DNA of 58,204 nt from NCBI GenBank assembly GCA_021324455.1, contig JAJPJA010000025.1:1-58204 (forward strand), read 5' to 3'. Origin of the DNA: Pseudomonadota bacterium (GTDB taxonomy: Bacteria > Desulfobacterota > Binatia > Binatales > Binataceae). This document shows positions 1 through 8,856 of the stretch, piece after piece; position 1 is the first letter of the stretch; each line of letters starts with the position of its first letter. The notes under the pieces were generated by a model. The model made no database searches and had not been told where the DNA came from. It saw nothing but the letters and a program-made list of their open reading frames with translations. Made by a program: the position numbers and the translations under genes.

Positions 1-550
1 AGAAGAACGCGTTGAGCCCGCTGCGCGCCATCCAGGGGATAAAGCTGCGGTCGTGCGCCAGATGCGCCGCGAACAAAGCCGGATCGTCGTAGTGCCAAGT
101 CAGGATGTCCGACGCCAGGCATCGGCGGCTGAAGGCCGGCACCACGTAAACCGGGTTCATCTCGCTCAAGCGGCTGCGATCGATACCGGGAAGCACGGGC
201 GGCGAGGCCAGCGGAAAGCCGGCGCCCAACTCGCGCATCAGGCGGTAAACCGCGTCCAGCGCGGACCGCTCATCGGCGCCGCACAGCACCACACCGCCGT
301 GCGCGGGAATTATCGCGTAGCCTTCGCCCGGCCATGGTTGGGGGGGATGCGCGAGCGGGCCGTAGGTCAGGTCGAGGCGTGCGCCGTTAAGCCGGTCGCT
401 GGGCAGCACTTCCAGCTTTTCCGACAACATCCGGCCCAGGCCGGCGGCCAGTTCGCGCGCGGCAAATTCCAGCACCCGGCCGCCCCGCGCATGTACGACC
501 TGCAACTGGCGCGAAGAAGAGCCCGCGTTTGCGGCGTCAGCGTTCTTCAT
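1..550 (-). CDS. Partial glycoside-hydrolase-like protein (GH20/GH67-type N-terminal region)
   Basis: An open frame on the minus strand starts with ATG at 550 and runs off the left edge, so only the first about 183 residues are present. The visible part reads as an alpha/beta domain with the segment GYAIIPAHGGVVLCGADER followed by SALDAVYRLMRELGAGF. This layout resembles the N-terminal domain that precedes the barrel in alpha-glucuronidase (GH67) and GH20-like enzymes, where a 'gives/is ... GVYxLLExLG' helix is typical. It continues with FIPWMARSGLNAFF, which resembles the start of the barrel. No signal peptide is obvious. It is divergent from the Mrp/ApbC gene, about 60 bp apart. The frame is certain; the family is a judgement from pattern only. 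Confidence 0.5.
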   Translation of the reverse strand, partial: MKNADAANAGSSSRQLQVVHARGGRVLEFAARELAAGLGRMLSEKLEVLPSDRLNGARLDLTYGPLAHPPQPWPGEGYAIIPAHGGVVLCGADERSALDAVYRLMRELGAGFPLASPPVLPGIDRSRLSEMNPVYVVPAFSRRCLASDILTWHYDDPALFAAHLAHDRSFIPWMARSGLNAFF

Positions 551-609
551 ATCGTCGTTTTGTGCCCGCCGCCGTGATGATAACATTTAAGCGCGGCGCA
601 AGCAGAGCG

Positions 610-1677
610 ATGCCAACCCCTAACGAAATTCTCAATGAGCTGAAGAAGATCAAGTACCCCGGCTTCACCCGCGATATCGTCTCCTTCGGCCTGATCAAGG
701 ACATCGAAGTCGGCCATGCCGGCGTCACCGTCTTTTTGGGCGCGGTCTCGGCCAATCCCGAGGTGGTCGGCACCGTCACCGATGAGGTCAAGCGAACGGT
801 GGGCGCGATGCCCGGCGTGACGAAGGTGGAAGTGCAGGTCGAGGCGGCGCCGCCGCGGCCCGCCCCGGCTCACAGCGGCCGCCGTTCCATCCCCGGCGTT
901 CGGCACGTAATCGCCGTCGCCAGCGGCAAGGGCGGCGTCGGCAAATCGACCGTGGCCGTAAACCTGGCGCTGGCGATGCAGGCGTTGGGACGCCGGATCG
1001 GCCTGATGGACGCCGACGTGTACGGACCCAGCGTCGCGATGATGATGGGCGTCGATCAGAACGTCACGGTCAGCCCCGAGCGGCGCATCATCCCGCTCCA
1101 ACGCTACGGCGTGCGCTACGTGTCGATGGCGCTGTTCGTCAACGATCAGACGCCGGTGATATGGCGCGGTCCGATGGTCACCAAGCTGGAGACCGAGTTC
1201 CTGTTCAATGTCGAATGGGGCGACCTCGACTGCCTGGTGCTGGATCTACCGCCCGGCACCGGCGACGCGCAACTGACTATCACCCAGCGCGTGGCGCTGG
1301 CCGGCGGAGTTATCGTCACCACGCCCCAGGAGGTGGCGCTGCTCGACGTCAAGCGCGGCGTGGCGATGTTCAACGAAGTGCGCACTCCGGTGCTGGGTGT
1401 GATCGAAAACATGAGCTATTACGTCTGCCGCCGCTGTGAGCGCCGGCACGCGATTTTTGGCCATGGCGGGGGCGCGCGGATGGCGGCCGAACTGAATCTG
1501 CCGCTGCTGGGCGAGCTGCCGATTGCGCCCGAGATCCGCGCGGGCGGCGACCACGCCCGTCCGCTGGTCGCGGTCAGTCCGGAACATCCGGCCAGCCGCG
1601 AGTTCAAAGCGATTGCCGAGCGCATCTTCGAGCGGCTGGCGCGGCTGCCCAAGCCGCTGGCGGAAATCCTCCAATAA
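610..1677 (+). CDS. apbC: Mrp/ApbC/NBP35-type iron-sulfur cluster carrier ATPase
   Basis: P-loop NTPase that carries and transfers Fe-S clusters to apoproteins in the cytoplasm. The N-terminal about 85 residues are a DUF59/MIP18-like domain. The deviant Walker A GKGGVGKST lies at residues 106-114, followed by MDADVYGPS. The CxxC that bridges the cluster at the dimer interface is seen near residues 272-275 (CRRC, after ENMSYYV). The 355-residue length fits the family. I chose ATG 610 because the frame upstream (from 529) has no family resemblance and would overlap the divergent gene. The next gene follows after 24 bp, so they may be cotranscribed. Confident assignment. Confidence 0.95.
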   Translation: MPTPNEILNELKKIKYPGFTRDIVSFGLIKDIEVGHAGVTVFLGAVSANPEVVGTVTDEVKRTVGAMPGVTKVEVQVEAAPPRPAPAHSGRRSIPGVRHVIAVASGKGGVGKSTVAVNLALAMQALGRRIGLMDADVYGPSVAMMMGVDQNVTVSPERRIIPLQRYGVRYVSMALFVNDQTPVIWRGPMVTKLETEFLFNVEWGDLDCLVLDLPPGTGDAQLTITQRVALAGGVIVTTPQEVALLDVKRGVAMFNEVRTPVLGVIENMSYYVCRRCERRHAIFGHGGGARMAAELNLPLLGELPIAPEIRAGGDHARPLVAVSPEHPASREFKAIAERIFERLARLPKPLAEILQ

Positions 1678-1701
1678 AGCGCGGGCCGCGGGGGCGGGTT
1701 C

Positions 1702-2409
1702 ATGATGCGTTTTGCGATTCTCGATATCGAAACCCGCATCGACAAACGCCTGCTGCGCGACGCGCTTTATCGCGGCCAGCAGCTGGACGAGGAGCAGGCG
1801 TATTTGCGCCTGCGCGAGGAACTGGGCGGCGGCTTTTTCCCCACCTCGCTGCATGTGCCGATTTCGATCGCGGTCGGCAACGTCAACGAAGATCACGTCC
1901 TGGAATCGGTGGAGAACCTCGGCGGCTCCGAAGCTGAGCTGGTGCGCGAGTTCTGGCGCCGCGCGGAGCATTTCAACGGATGCCTGGTCACGTTCAACGG
2001 GCGCGGCTTCGATATCCCGGTGCTCGAATTGCAGGCGCTGCGCCATGGAGTTCCAGCGCCGGCCCATTTCGCCCGGCGTTCGCGCCGATCCCGCGCGTAT
2101 CATCTCGACCTGCAGGATTTTCTCACCAATCGCGGCGACTTCCGGATTCGCGGCGGCCTCGACCTGCTGCTCAAAAGCATCGGCATGCCCGGCAAGCATG
2201 GCATGGACGGCGCCATGGTCCAGGAGCTGTACGAAGCGGGCCGTCTGGATGAAATTCATCGCTACTGCCGCCGCGACGTAATCCAGACTTATTTCCTGTT
2301 TCTGCGCGTTCAACTGATCCGCGGACGCGTCGACCGCCAGCGCTACGAGCTCGCCTGCGGCGCGGCGGCGCCTTTTCTGGCCGAGATTGGCGCGGAGAGG
2401 CCCCGATGA
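1702..2409 (+). CDS. Predicted 3'-5' exonuclease, PolB-like (PF10108 type)
   Basis: Ribonuclease-H-fold 3'-5' exonuclease related to the proofreading domain of family B polymerases. The Exo I motif is FAILDIETR near the N-terminus (acidic D and E). Exo II is VTFNGRGFDIPVLE around residues 93-106. Exo III is seen near RYCRRDVIQTY at about residues 190-200. The 235-residue length fits a stand-alone exonuclease of this family. Two adjacent ATG codons open the frame (1702 and 1705); no strong Shine-Dalgarno is visible. Its stop overlaps the start of the glycosyltransferase (ATGA), implying translational coupling, although the two functions look unrelated. Substrate unknown; a role in DNA or RNA repair is inference. 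Confidence 0.8.
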   Translation: MMRFAILDIETRIDKRLLRDALYRGQQLDEEQAYLRLREELGGGFFPTSLHVPISIAVGNVNEDHVLESVENLGGSEAELVREFWRRAEHFNGCLVTFNGRGFDIPVLELQALRHGVPAPAHFARRSRRSRAYHLDLQDFLTNRGDFRIRGGLDLLLKSIGMPGKHGMDGAMVQELYEAGRLDEIHRYCRRDVIQTYFLFLRVQLIRGRVDRQRYELACGAAAPFLAEIGAERPR

Positions 2410-3170
2410 CGCGCCCATCGCTCGCCCTGATCGTGATCGCGCGCAATGAGGAGCGGCTGATCGGCGGATGCCTGCACAGTGCGGCGCCAATCTGCGACGA
2501 GTTGATCGTGGTCGATTCGTTCTCCACCGATCGCACGGTCGAGATCGCGCGCGCGCGCGGCGCCCGGATCTTCCAAAAGGAGTTCGCCGGTTACATCGCG
2601 CAAAAGCAGTTCGCCCTCGACCAGGCCGCCTCCGACTGGGTGCTCAGCCTGGATGCCGACGAGCAGCTGACGCATGGCTTGCGCCAGGAGATTCAGTCCG
2701 CGTTGGACGCCGCCAATCCCGTCGAAGGCTACGAAATACGGCGTATTCTCCATCATCTGGACCACTACTACTCCCGCGCCGTCTATCCCGACTACCATCT
2801 GCGGCTGTTCCGGCGCGGCGCGGCCCGTTTCGGCGGGCGCGAGCCGCATGCCAAAGCGATCGTCAACGGCAGCGTGCGGCGGCTGGCCAATCCGATGCTG
2901 CATTTCAGCTACGCCGATATCGCCGACCATGTCGCGACGATCAACCGCCTGACCACCCAAGCGGCGGCGCAGGCGGAATATCGGATGTCCACACCGCTTA
3001 AGATGTTCGCCAATCCGGCGTGGCGCTTTTTCAATTTCTACCTGCTGCGCGGCGGTTTTTTGGAGGGCGCCAGCGGACTTTACGCGGCGATGGCGGCGTC
3101 GTTCTACGTCTTCCTCAAATACGCGAAAATCTACGAGCGGAAACTCAAAGATCGCCGCGCCACCGGCTGA
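2406..3170 (+). CDS. Glycosyltransferase family 2, WaaE/KdtX-like
   Basis: GT-A glycosyltransferase of 254 residues. The opening LALIVIARNEERLIGGCL and the VVDSFSTDRTVEIA segment are typical of the WaaE/KdtX group, which adds glucose to the LPS inner core in enterobacteria. The metal-binding acidic cluster is SLDADEQ around residue 80. The C-terminal part has a hydrophobic FFNFYLLRGGFLEGASGLYAAM stretch, split here by residues typical of membrane-associated GT2 enzymes. The start overlaps the preceding stop by 4 nt. The downstream exporter pair begins 65 bp later, which fits a lipid-linked saccharide made here and flipped there. The exact sugar and acceptor cannot be read from sequence. Confidence 0.85.
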   Translation: MTRPSLALIVIARNEERLIGGCLHSAAPICDELIVVDSFSTDRTVEIARARGARIFQKEFAGYIAQKQFALDQAASDWVLSLDADEQLTHGLRQEIQSALDAANPVEGYEIRRILHHLDHYYSRAVYPDYHLRLFRRGAARFGGREPHAKAIVNGSVRRLANPMLHFSYADIADHVATINRLTTQAAAQAEYRMSTPLKMFANPAWRFFNFYLLRGGFLEGASGLYAAMAASFYVFLKYAKIYERKLKDRRATG

Positions 3171-3235
3171 GTTGAGCGCGCGTTGCAGGCGCTGCGCTTC
3201 CCTAACCCGGCAAACCTGATAATTTAGCCTCACGA

Positions 3236-4984
3236 ATGAGGCGTTTGTTCGGCTACATGCGCGGGGTCGGGTGGCGGTACGCCTTCGGCGTGCTATGCAC
3301 GTTCGCGACTGCCACGCTCGCGATGCTGGTTCCCTACCTGCTCAAGACAGGCATCGACGCGATTCAGGCCGGGCAATATGTGCGCCTGTCGCATATCGCC
3401 GCGGCGATCGGCGGCGCCGCTATTTTGATGGGCGTGGCGCGCTGGTTTTCCCGCTTCACCATCTTCAACTGCGGCCGCGACATCGAATACGAAATCCGCA
3501 AGGACCTGTTCGAACGCCTGATGCTGCTGGGCGGCGGCTTTTACGAACGCCTGCGCACCGGGGACCTGATGTCGCGCATGATCAACGACCTCTCCGCGGT
3601 GCGGATGATGGCCGGGATGGGCGTGCTGTCGATCGCCGACACCCCGCTGCGCTACATCTTTGCGCTCAGCTTCATGTTCTCCATGAACGCGCGCCTGACT
3701 TTGGCCACGCTGGCGCCCTACCTGGTCCTGTTCGCGGTGATGAAGCGGCTGACCCGCTCGCTGATGGAACGCAGTCTGCGCGTCCAGGAGGGGCTGGCCG
3801 AGATCGGCTCCAAGGTGCAGGAAAGCATGACCGGGATTCACGTGATCAAGGCCTACTGCGTGCAGGAGCATGACGCGCAAACCTTCCGCCAGCTCAACGA
3901 CGAGTTCAACCAGCAGGGCCTGGCGCTGGCCCGCCTGCGCGGCTCGATGATGCCGCTGGTGCGCTCGACCGTGGCCACGGCGGTGATGATCGTGCTGATT
4001 TACGGCGGCACCCTGGTCCAGCGCAACGCGGTCACTCTGGGCGAATTGATCGCGTTTATCGGCTACGTCGGTCAGCTGGCCTGGCCGACCACTTCGCTGG
4101 GATGGATGATCAGCATCTATCAGCGGGGCAAGGCCGCGATGCGGCGGCTGGAGGAAATCTATGACGCCGCGCTGCCGGCCTCGCTGCCCGCGCTTAACGG
4201 CGAGCTCGAAATCGCCGGGCAGGTGGAATGGGAAAACGTCTCTTTCAGTTATTTCCCGCGTCTGGGCGCCGACACAAACGGCCAGCCGTACGCGCTGCGC
4301 GAGATCAACGTCAAGGTGGAAGCGGGGACCAAGCTTGCGATCGTGGGTCGCACCGGCGCCGGCAAAACCACCATGATCAAGCTGCTGACCCGCCTGCTGG
4401 AACCCACCGGCGGGCGCGTTCTGATCGATGGGCGCGATGTGCGCGAGATTCCTCTGAACGAACTGCGGCGCGTAATCGGCGTCGTGCCGCAGGAAGCCAA
4501 CCTGTTCTCGCAGACCATCGCCTATAATGTCGCCTTCGGCCGAATCGACGCCGGCCGCGGCGAAATCCTCGACGCGGTGCGCGTGGCCGGCCTTGACGGC
4601 GACCTGGCCGCGATGCCGCGCGGGCTGGAGACCGTGGTCGGCGAGCGCGGCATGTCGCTGTCCGGCGGCCAGAAGCAGCGCGTCACCATCGCGCGCGCTC
4701 TCATCTATGACGCCCCCGTGCTGGTGCTCGACGACGCGCTGGCCAGCGTCGATACCGAAACCGAGCGGATGGTGCTGGAAAATCTCACCGAAGGCGTGCG
4801 CGGACGCACCACTATCGTGGTGTCGCATCGCGCCTCAACCGTGCGCGACGCCGATCAGATCGTCGTGCTGGACGGCGGACGCGTGGCCGAATGCGGCACC
4901 CACGCCGAGCTGATGGCCGCGGGCGGCATCTACGCGGAGCTGTTCCGGCGTCAACTGCTCGAAGAGGAACTGGCGGCTTACTGA
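3236..4984 (+). CDS. ABC exporter half-transporter, degenerate-site subunit (MdlA/YheI-like)
   Basis: A type IV (exporter) ABC half-transporter of 582 residues: six-helix membrane domain (about 1-320) followed by a nucleotide-binding domain. Walker A is GRTGAGKTT near 371-379 and the signature is canonical LSGGQ. The Walker B ends VLVLDDALASVD, so the catalytic glutamate position (about residue 500) is aspartate. The H-loop histidine is present (VVSHRAST). This is the pattern of the non-catalytic partner in heterodimeric exporters. The next gene encodes the matching subunit 2 bp downstream. The substrate is unknown; the glycosyltransferase upstream suggests a lipid or glycolipid, but drug export is equally possible. 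Confidence 0.9.
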   Translation: MRRLFGYMRGVGWRYAFGVLCTFATATLAMLVPYLLKTGIDAIQAGQYVRLSHIAAAIGGAAILMGVARWFSRFTIFNCGRDIEYEIRKDLFERLMLLGGGFYERLRTGDLMSRMINDLSAVRMMAGMGVLSIADTPLRYIFALSFMFSMNARLTLATLAPYLVLFAVMKRLTRSLMERSLRVQEGLAEIGSKVQESMTGIHVIKAYCVQEHDAQTFRQLNDEFNQQGLALARLRGSMMPLVRSTVATAVMIVLIYGGTLVQRNAVTLGELIAFIGYVGQLAWPTTSLGWMISIYQRGKAAMRRLEEIYDAALPASLPALNGELEIAGQVEWENVSFSYFPRLGADTNGQPYALREINVKVEAGTKLAIVGRTGAGKTTMIKLLTRLLEPTGGRVLIDGRDVREIPLNELRRVIGVVPQEANLFSQTIAYNVAFGRIDAGRGEILDAVRVAGLDGDLAAMPRGLETVVGERGMSLSGGQKQRVTIARALIYDAPVLVLDDALASVDTETERMVLENLTEGVRGRTTIVVSHRASTVRDADQIVVLDGGRVAECGTHAELMAAGGIYAELFRRQLLEEELAAY

Positions 4985-4986
4985 CG

Positions 4987-6846
4987 ATGGAAAGCGAACT
5001 GGAGCGCCGGCGGCCGACCGCCTCCTACGACTGGGGGCTGTTGCGATGGATCTGGGCGTTCGTGCGTCCATACCGGGCCATGTTCTGGTTCTCGATCGTG
5101 CTGATGCCGCTCAACACCGCGTTTTCGCTCGCCCAGCCCTACATGATCAAGCTGACGGTGGACCTGTTCCTGTCGCCGCGCGCGGGACATCATCCGCCCG
5201 TCTGGCTGGCGCCGCTGCTGCGCAATGCCGGCGCGCATGGCCTGGCGGTGATGGGCGCAATCTATGTGCTGCTGCTGGCCGGCGAGTTCGGCAGCTTTTA
5301 CGGACAGTTCTATCTCACCAATATCGTCGCTCAGTACAGCCTGTCGGATTTGCGCCTGGCCCTGTTCGAGCATGTCGAGCGCCTGCCGATGGCGTTTTTC
5401 GACCGCAATCCGGTGGGGCGTCTGGTCAGCCGCATGACCACCGATATCGACGCCATCAATGAAATGTTCGGCGCCGGTTCCTTGACGCTGCTGATCGACC
5501 TGCTGACCCTCAGCGGCATCATCGTGATCATGTTCAGCCTGAGCTTACGGCTGGCGCTGTGGGCGCTGGTCTCGATTCCGCCGCTGCTGGTCGTGATCCG
5601 CTTTTTCCAGGTGCGCGCGCGCGTGGTCTACGGCCAGATCCGCGACCGCCTGGCGGCCTTGAACTCGTATCTGTCCGAAGCGATCGGCGGCGTTTCGATC
5701 GTGCAGCTGTTCACCCGTCATGCCGAGACCGCCCGCGAGTTCGACCTGCTCAACCGGCGCAACCGCGACGCGCAGATGATGGCCAACGTTTATGAGGCCG
5801 GATTGTTTTCGCTGATCGAGGCGATCAGCACGATCACGATCGGACTGATTGTGTGGATCGGCGGCGGCGAAGCGATCCATCGGCTGGTAGGACTCGGAAC
5901 GCTGGTGGCCTTTATCGAATATGCGCGGCAGTTTTTCATGCCGCTGCGCGACGTCTCCTCCAAGTACACCGTGCTGCAGTCGGCGCTCGCTTCGGCCGAG
6001 CGGCTCGAGGCCCTGATGCGGGAGCCGGTTACGATCGACAGCCCCGCCCGTCCGCGTACGCCGGCGGCGAAGTCCGGCAGCATTGTTTTCGACCAGGTAC
6101 ATTTCTCCTACCGCCGCGGCGAGCCGGTGCTCAAGGGGATCAGCTTCGCGATCGAACCGGGCCAGAAGGCGGCGATCGTGGGGGCCACCGGTTCGGGCAA
6201 GTCAACCATTATAAAGCTGCTCAACCGCTTCTATGACGTCGATAGCGGGCGCATCCTGGTCGACGGCGTGGACGTCAGGGACTGGGACCTGCGCGAGCTG
6301 CGGCGCAACATCGGCCTGGTCCAGCAGGACGTCCAGATCTTTACCGGCAGCATCCTGGACAACGTCCGCCTGAGCCGAATGGATCTGAGCGAAGCCGAAA
6401 TTACCGCGGCGCTGCAGCGCGCACAGGCGCTGGGCTTCGTGCAGCGTCTGCCCGCGCGTGTGCACGAGGATTTGCGCGAGCGCGGCTCCAATCTGTCCGC
6501 CGGTCAGCGCCAGCTGCTGTCATTCGCCCGCGCCCTGGCTTACGACCCCAGAATCCTGGTGATGGACGAAGCCACTTCCAGCGTGGACAGCGAGACCGAA
6601 CGGCTGATTCAGCTCGCCCTGGTCGAACTGCTCGCCGGACGGACGGCGTTGATCGTCGCGCATCGGCTGTCGACGATCGAAAAGGCCGACCGCATCATGG
6701 TGTTCAGCCACGGCGAGCTGCGCGAGAGCGGAACACATGACGAATTGCTGGCGCGCCGCGGCCTTTACTACCGTCTGTTCGAGCTGCAGTATGCGCGTCT
6801 GCGCGGCGGGGAAGCGGGGGCCGGCGCCGAGGGTCAGAGCCGGTGA
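4987..6846 (+). CDS. ABC exporter half-transporter, catalytic subunit (MdlB/YheH-like)
   Basis: Second exporter half, 619 residues, with a six-helix membrane domain then an ATPase domain. Walker A is GATGSGKST; Walker B is ILVMDEATSSVD with the catalytic glutamate at about residue 528; the H-loop reads IVAHRLST. The signature is LSAGQ (503-507), with Ala for the usual second-position Gly. Taken with the aspartate in the first subunit, the two non-consensus elements would fall in the same composite site, leaving one competent site. I chose ATG 4987, two bases after the previous stop; an upstream in-frame extension lies inside the first gene and has no membrane-domain features. Translational coupling is likely. 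Confidence 0.9.
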   Translation: MESELERRRPTASYDWGLLRWIWAFVRPYRAMFWFSIVLMPLNTAFSLAQPYMIKLTVDLFLSPRAGHHPPVWLAPLLRNAGAHGLAVMGAIYVLLLAGEFGSFYGQFYLTNIVAQYSLSDLRLALFEHVERLPMAFFDRNPVGRLVSRMTTDIDAINEMFGAGSLTLLIDLLTLSGIIVIMFSLSLRLALWALVSIPPLLVVIRFFQVRARVVYGQIRDRLAALNSYLSEAIGGVSIVQLFTRHAETAREFDLLNRRNRDAQMMANVYEAGLFSLIEAISTITIGLIVWIGGGEAIHRLVGLGTLVAFIEYARQFFMPLRDVSSKYTVLQSALASAERLEALMREPVTIDSPARPRTPAAKSGSIVFDQVHFSYRRGEPVLKGISFAIEPGQKAAIVGATGSGKSTIIKLLNRFYDVDSGRILVDGVDVRDWDLRELRRNIGLVQQDVQIFTGSILDNVRLSRMDLSEAEITAALQRAQALGFVQRLPARVHEDLRERGSNLSAGQRQLLSFARALAYDPRILVMDEATSSVDSETERLIQLALVELLAGRTALIVAHRLSTIEKADRIMVFSHGELRESGTHDELLARRGLYYRLFELQYARLRGGEAGAGAEGQSR

Positions 6847-6903
6847 GGCCGCCAAAGTGGCAGTCGCGGGGCGGGTCCGATCGCAATTGCGGATGCGAAT
6901 CCC

Positions 6904-8037
6904 TTGTCTAAGTTGCGGCTAATCCGCAGGATTGCGCTGAGCTGGTGTGCGCTCTCCCTGTGCGCCTGCGATATCGGCTATCTCGCCCATGGCGCCTGCT
7001 CGGAAATCCGCCTGCTGTGGAATCGCCGCCCAATCGAGCGCGTGCTGGAAAAAAAGGATCTGCAGCCGCGGGTGCGCTCGGACCTGGAAATGGTGCTCGA
7101 GGTGCGCCGATTTGCCGCCGACAATCTCGATCTCAACGTCGGCGGCGCTTATACCACCGTGACCCAGGTCGATAAATCCGCCGTTACATGGATATTGATG
7201 GCGGCCGAGCCCGATCGGCTGAAGCCCCATACCTGGTATTTCCCGATCGTGGGCTCGGTGCCCTACAAGGGATATTTCAACAAGGAGTCGGCGCAGGCGG
7301 CGGCGGCGGCGATGGAGGCCGAGGGCTACGACACTTTCATCCGTCCGGCGGTGGCGTTCTCCAGCCTGGGCTACTTCAACGATCCGCTGCTGTCCAATCT
7401 GCTGACGCTGGACCATGTGACGCTGGCTGGCGTAATCATCCACGAACTGTTTCATCGCACCTACTTTCTGGCCAGCAACGTGATGTTCGACGAGTCGGCG
7501 GCCAATTACGTCGGCAGCCGCGGCGCGGTGGGTTTCTTCGATCACCTCAAGGGACCCAATTCGGAGGATTCGGCGGCGGCGCGCGCGGTGGTCCGCAGCG
7601 ATATCGAATTCGGGAACTTCCTGTCGCGGGAGGAGGACAAGCTGCTGGCGTTGTATCACAGCGGCAAGCCGCGCGCGGAGATTGTCAGGCAACGGCCCGC
7701 GCTCTTCCGCCAGATACAGGCCGATTACACCCGGCTCAAGCCAAAGCTATCCGGACTGGACCGCTTCGACCTCGACAAGGAGAAACTCAACAACGCGGTC
7801 CTGATCAACTACCAGCTCTATTTCCATCACCTGGAGGATTTCGCCGCGCTCGACGCGATGCATCGCTGCGATCTGCGCGCGACGATTGCGGCGATCATCG
7901 AGCTGGCCAAAAGCGACCCGGACGACCCCTTCGGCGCGATTCATCGGGCGGTGAAGCCGCCGGCCCGCGGTTGGCTGCCCGACTGCGTCAGCGGACCCAC
8001 AAATGGCGAGCCGGAAAGCCCGCCGGTCCGGCCTTAG
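6904..8037 (+). CDS. Predicted lipoprotein aminopeptidase (PF10023 type)
   Basis: Putative zinc aminopeptidase of the PF10023 group, 377 residues. An N-terminal hydrophobic segment ending in SLCAC looks like a lipobox, so it is probably an envelope lipoprotein. The metal site HELFH is at residues 180-184, followed by FDESAANYVG with D196 and E197, which matches the family arrangement. The frame opens with TTG at 6904; no in-frame ATG precedes the signal peptide and the ATG at 6893 is out of frame, so TTG is the best start. It lies 57 bp after the exporter pair. The 3' end overlaps the convergent TetR gene by about 50 bp. Natural substrate unknown. Confidence 0.8.
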   Translation: MSKLRLIRRIALSWCALSLCACDIGYLAHGACSEIRLLWNRRPIERVLEKKDLQPRVRSDLEMVLEVRRFAADNLDLNVGGAYTTVTQVDKSAVTWILMAAEPDRLKPHTWYFPIVGSVPYKGYFNKESAQAAAAAMEAEGYDTFIRPAVAFSSLGYFNDPLLSNLLTLDHVTLAGVIIHELFHRTYFLASNVMFDESAANYVGSRGAVGFFDHLKGPNSEDSAAARAVVRSDIEFGNFLSREEDKLLALYHSGKPRAEIVRQRPALFRQIQADYTRLKPKLSGLDRFDLDKEKLNNAVLINYQLYFHHLEDFAALDAMHRCDLRATIAAIIELAKSDPDDPFGAIHRAVKPPARGWLPDCVSGPTNGEPESPPVRP

Positions 8038-8689
8038 GCTGGATGTCGGCGGCGGATGATGCGGCGTTGCGGCAAAGCGGTATCGTATTGGCGGCGTAAG
8101 CCGGCACTCCCAGCAGCCGGAACACCATCTCCGTGATCATCTCGATCATCTCGTCCAGCACCAGCAATTCCTTGGGATAGTACCATCGCGCCGGGCCGCT
8201 CAGGACGTCGCATACGGCGATTGCCGCTACGCCGACGTTGCGCACGCGGAATTTTCCCCGCGCCACGCCGTGTCTTACGATCTCCTCGACCCGGTCCTGG
8301 AAGCTGCGGGTCAGGCCGTTAATCACCTGGTAGTTTTCCGGAGTGAGGCTGCGAACTTCGCTGGAGATGATGAAGGCTTCTTCCTTTTTTTCCCATTGAT
8401 GAGTGATGAAGAAGCAGATGAAGGCGCGGATTTGCTCTTCCGGATCGTCCAGTTCGGCCAGCTTCTCGTCCAGGGCCGCGATATTGGCCTCGATGATCTC
8501 CTTGAGCAGCCGGAACAGGAAATCCTGCTTGTCCTTGATGTGGTAATACAGAGAGCCGCTTTCCAGGCCGACGCTGCGCGCCAGCATCCGCAGCGTCATC
8601 GCTTCATAGCCATGCTCATAGATCAGGCGGATGCCCGCCGCCTTGATCGCGCTGAAGGTGCCCGCCCGATGCGAGCCTCGCTGTCTCAT
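7988..8689 (-). CDS. TetR/AcrR-family transcriptional regulator (KstR2/FadR-like)
   Basis: One-component repressor of 233 residues. The N-terminal helix-turn-helix is clear: MTLRMLARSVGLESGSLYYH at about 31-50, ending in the family's LYYHIKDKQDFL. The ligand domain contains EEQIRAFICFFITHQWEKK, a pattern found in regulators of acyl-CoA and steroid catabolism (KstR2 and relatives), which often sense a CoA thioester. I chose ATG 8689; the frame extends 50 codons upstream without family similarity. Just upstream on this strand lies a small inverted repeat (CACC-GA-GGTG, 8703-8712) that could be an autoregulatory site, but it is short. Its targets are probably the catabolic genes to the right; that is inference. 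Confidence 0.85.
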   Translation of the reverse strand: MRQRGSHRAGTFSAIKAAGIRLIYEHGYEAMTLRMLARSVGLESGSLYYHIKDKQDFLFRLLKEIIEANIAALDEKLAELDDPEEQIRAFICFFITHQWEKKEEAFIISSEVRSLTPENYQVINGLTRSFQDRVEEIVRHGVARGKFRVRNVGVAAIAVCDVLSGPARWYYPKELLVLDEMIEMITEMVFRLLGVPAYAANTIPLCRNAASSAADIQPKAGPAGFPARHLWVR

Positions 8690-8856
8690 CGAACAAACCC
8701 TCCACCGAGGTGTTTTGCCCAAAGCCGCGGGCAGGACCGCCAACCGGTGTTTTTTAAGTAGGGCATTTTCCCGGAAAAGCCAAGAGCGGCGCCAAAACCA
8801 GCCAAGCCGCGCCGATGGCGTCAACGCGGCATGGCACACCGATTGAGACCGCGCTT

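Noticed and set aside
1246..2490. Long open frame on the minus strand, opposite apbC and the exonuclease
   Set aside because: It mirrors well-supported genes on the plus strand, has no recognisable domain, and its composition is that expected of antisense GC-rich codons.
3293..4828. Long open frame on the minus strand inside the first ABC exporter gene
   Set aside because: Complete overlap with a clear ABC exporter; the His/Gln/Arg-rich product is typical of antisense GC-rich DNA.
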